This document shows positions 12,845 through 12,870 of a DNA stretch of 12,870 nucleotides, piece after piece (position 1 is the first letter of the stretch; the number at the start of each line of letters is the position of its first letter). The notes beneath the pieces are model-generated. The model searched no databases, had not been told where the DNA came from, and was given only the letters and a program-made list of their open reading frames with translations. The stretch lies in contig CALKIP010000177.1 of assembly GCA_937995995.1 (NCBI GenBank), positions 1 to 12,870 on the forward strand, given 5' to 3'. The position numbers and the translations under genes were made by a program. Origin of the DNA: an uncultured bacterium. Its GTDB lineage: Bacteria > Gemmatimonadota > Gemmatimonadetes > Longimicrobiales > RSA9.

Positions 12845-12870
12845 GGGAGAGCCGCCCCCGGGGGCGCCCT

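Overview
The window is 12.87 kb of very GC-rich bacterial chromosome. Base composition, small envelope lipoproteins, an outer-membrane barrel with an RYNRVEGL-type motif and short TM proteins fit a Gram-negative, Gemmatimonadota-like organism. That placement is inference from style; there is no rRNA or other phylogenetic marker here. No mobile element, tRNA, rRNA or CRISPR array is visible. I see no complete defence or biosynthetic system; this is mostly ordinary chromosomal content with several odd proteins.

Layout. Fifteen of the 17 supported genes are on the minus strand and read from right to left. From 11202 down to 6234: a large periplasmic/outer-membrane beta-barrel protein, a small lipoprotein, a free-standing NFACT-R (DUF814) RNA-binding domain protein, a PduO-type cobalamin adenosyltransferase, a RelA/SpoT-like HD protein that has lost its metal-binding dyad, and a seven-iron ferredoxin. 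From 5731 to 3069: a QW-repeat (squalene-cyclase/prenyltransferase-like) protein followed after 2 nt by a lipoprotein amidohydrolase of the YtcJ type. From 3038 to 23: a secreted glycine-zipper protein, a RimJ/RimL-type GNAT acetyltransferase, a four-helix membrane protein, and a tightly overlapping trio (68-aa protein, TRIC-type channel, lipoprotein) linked by GTGA and possibly ATGA overlaps. At the right end lie two small arginine-rich proteins with the strongest ribosome-binding sites of the window.

Only two genes are on the plus strand: a 70-aa single-pass membrane protein (5792-6004), followed by a strong hairpin, and a 172-aa protein (11600-12118) made of a helix-turn-helix, a zinc ribbon, an acidic stretch and a C-terminal membrane anchor.

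Most translationally linked pairs (adenosyltransferase/HD protein, lipoprotein/NFACT-R, cyclase-like/amidohydrolase, small protein/TRIC/lipoprotein) have no obvious shared pathway, so they are probably housekeeping operons rather than one system. Long inverted repeats without T-tracts mark several gene ends (6016-6062, 8924-8965, 12231-12261) and one leader (11254-11295).
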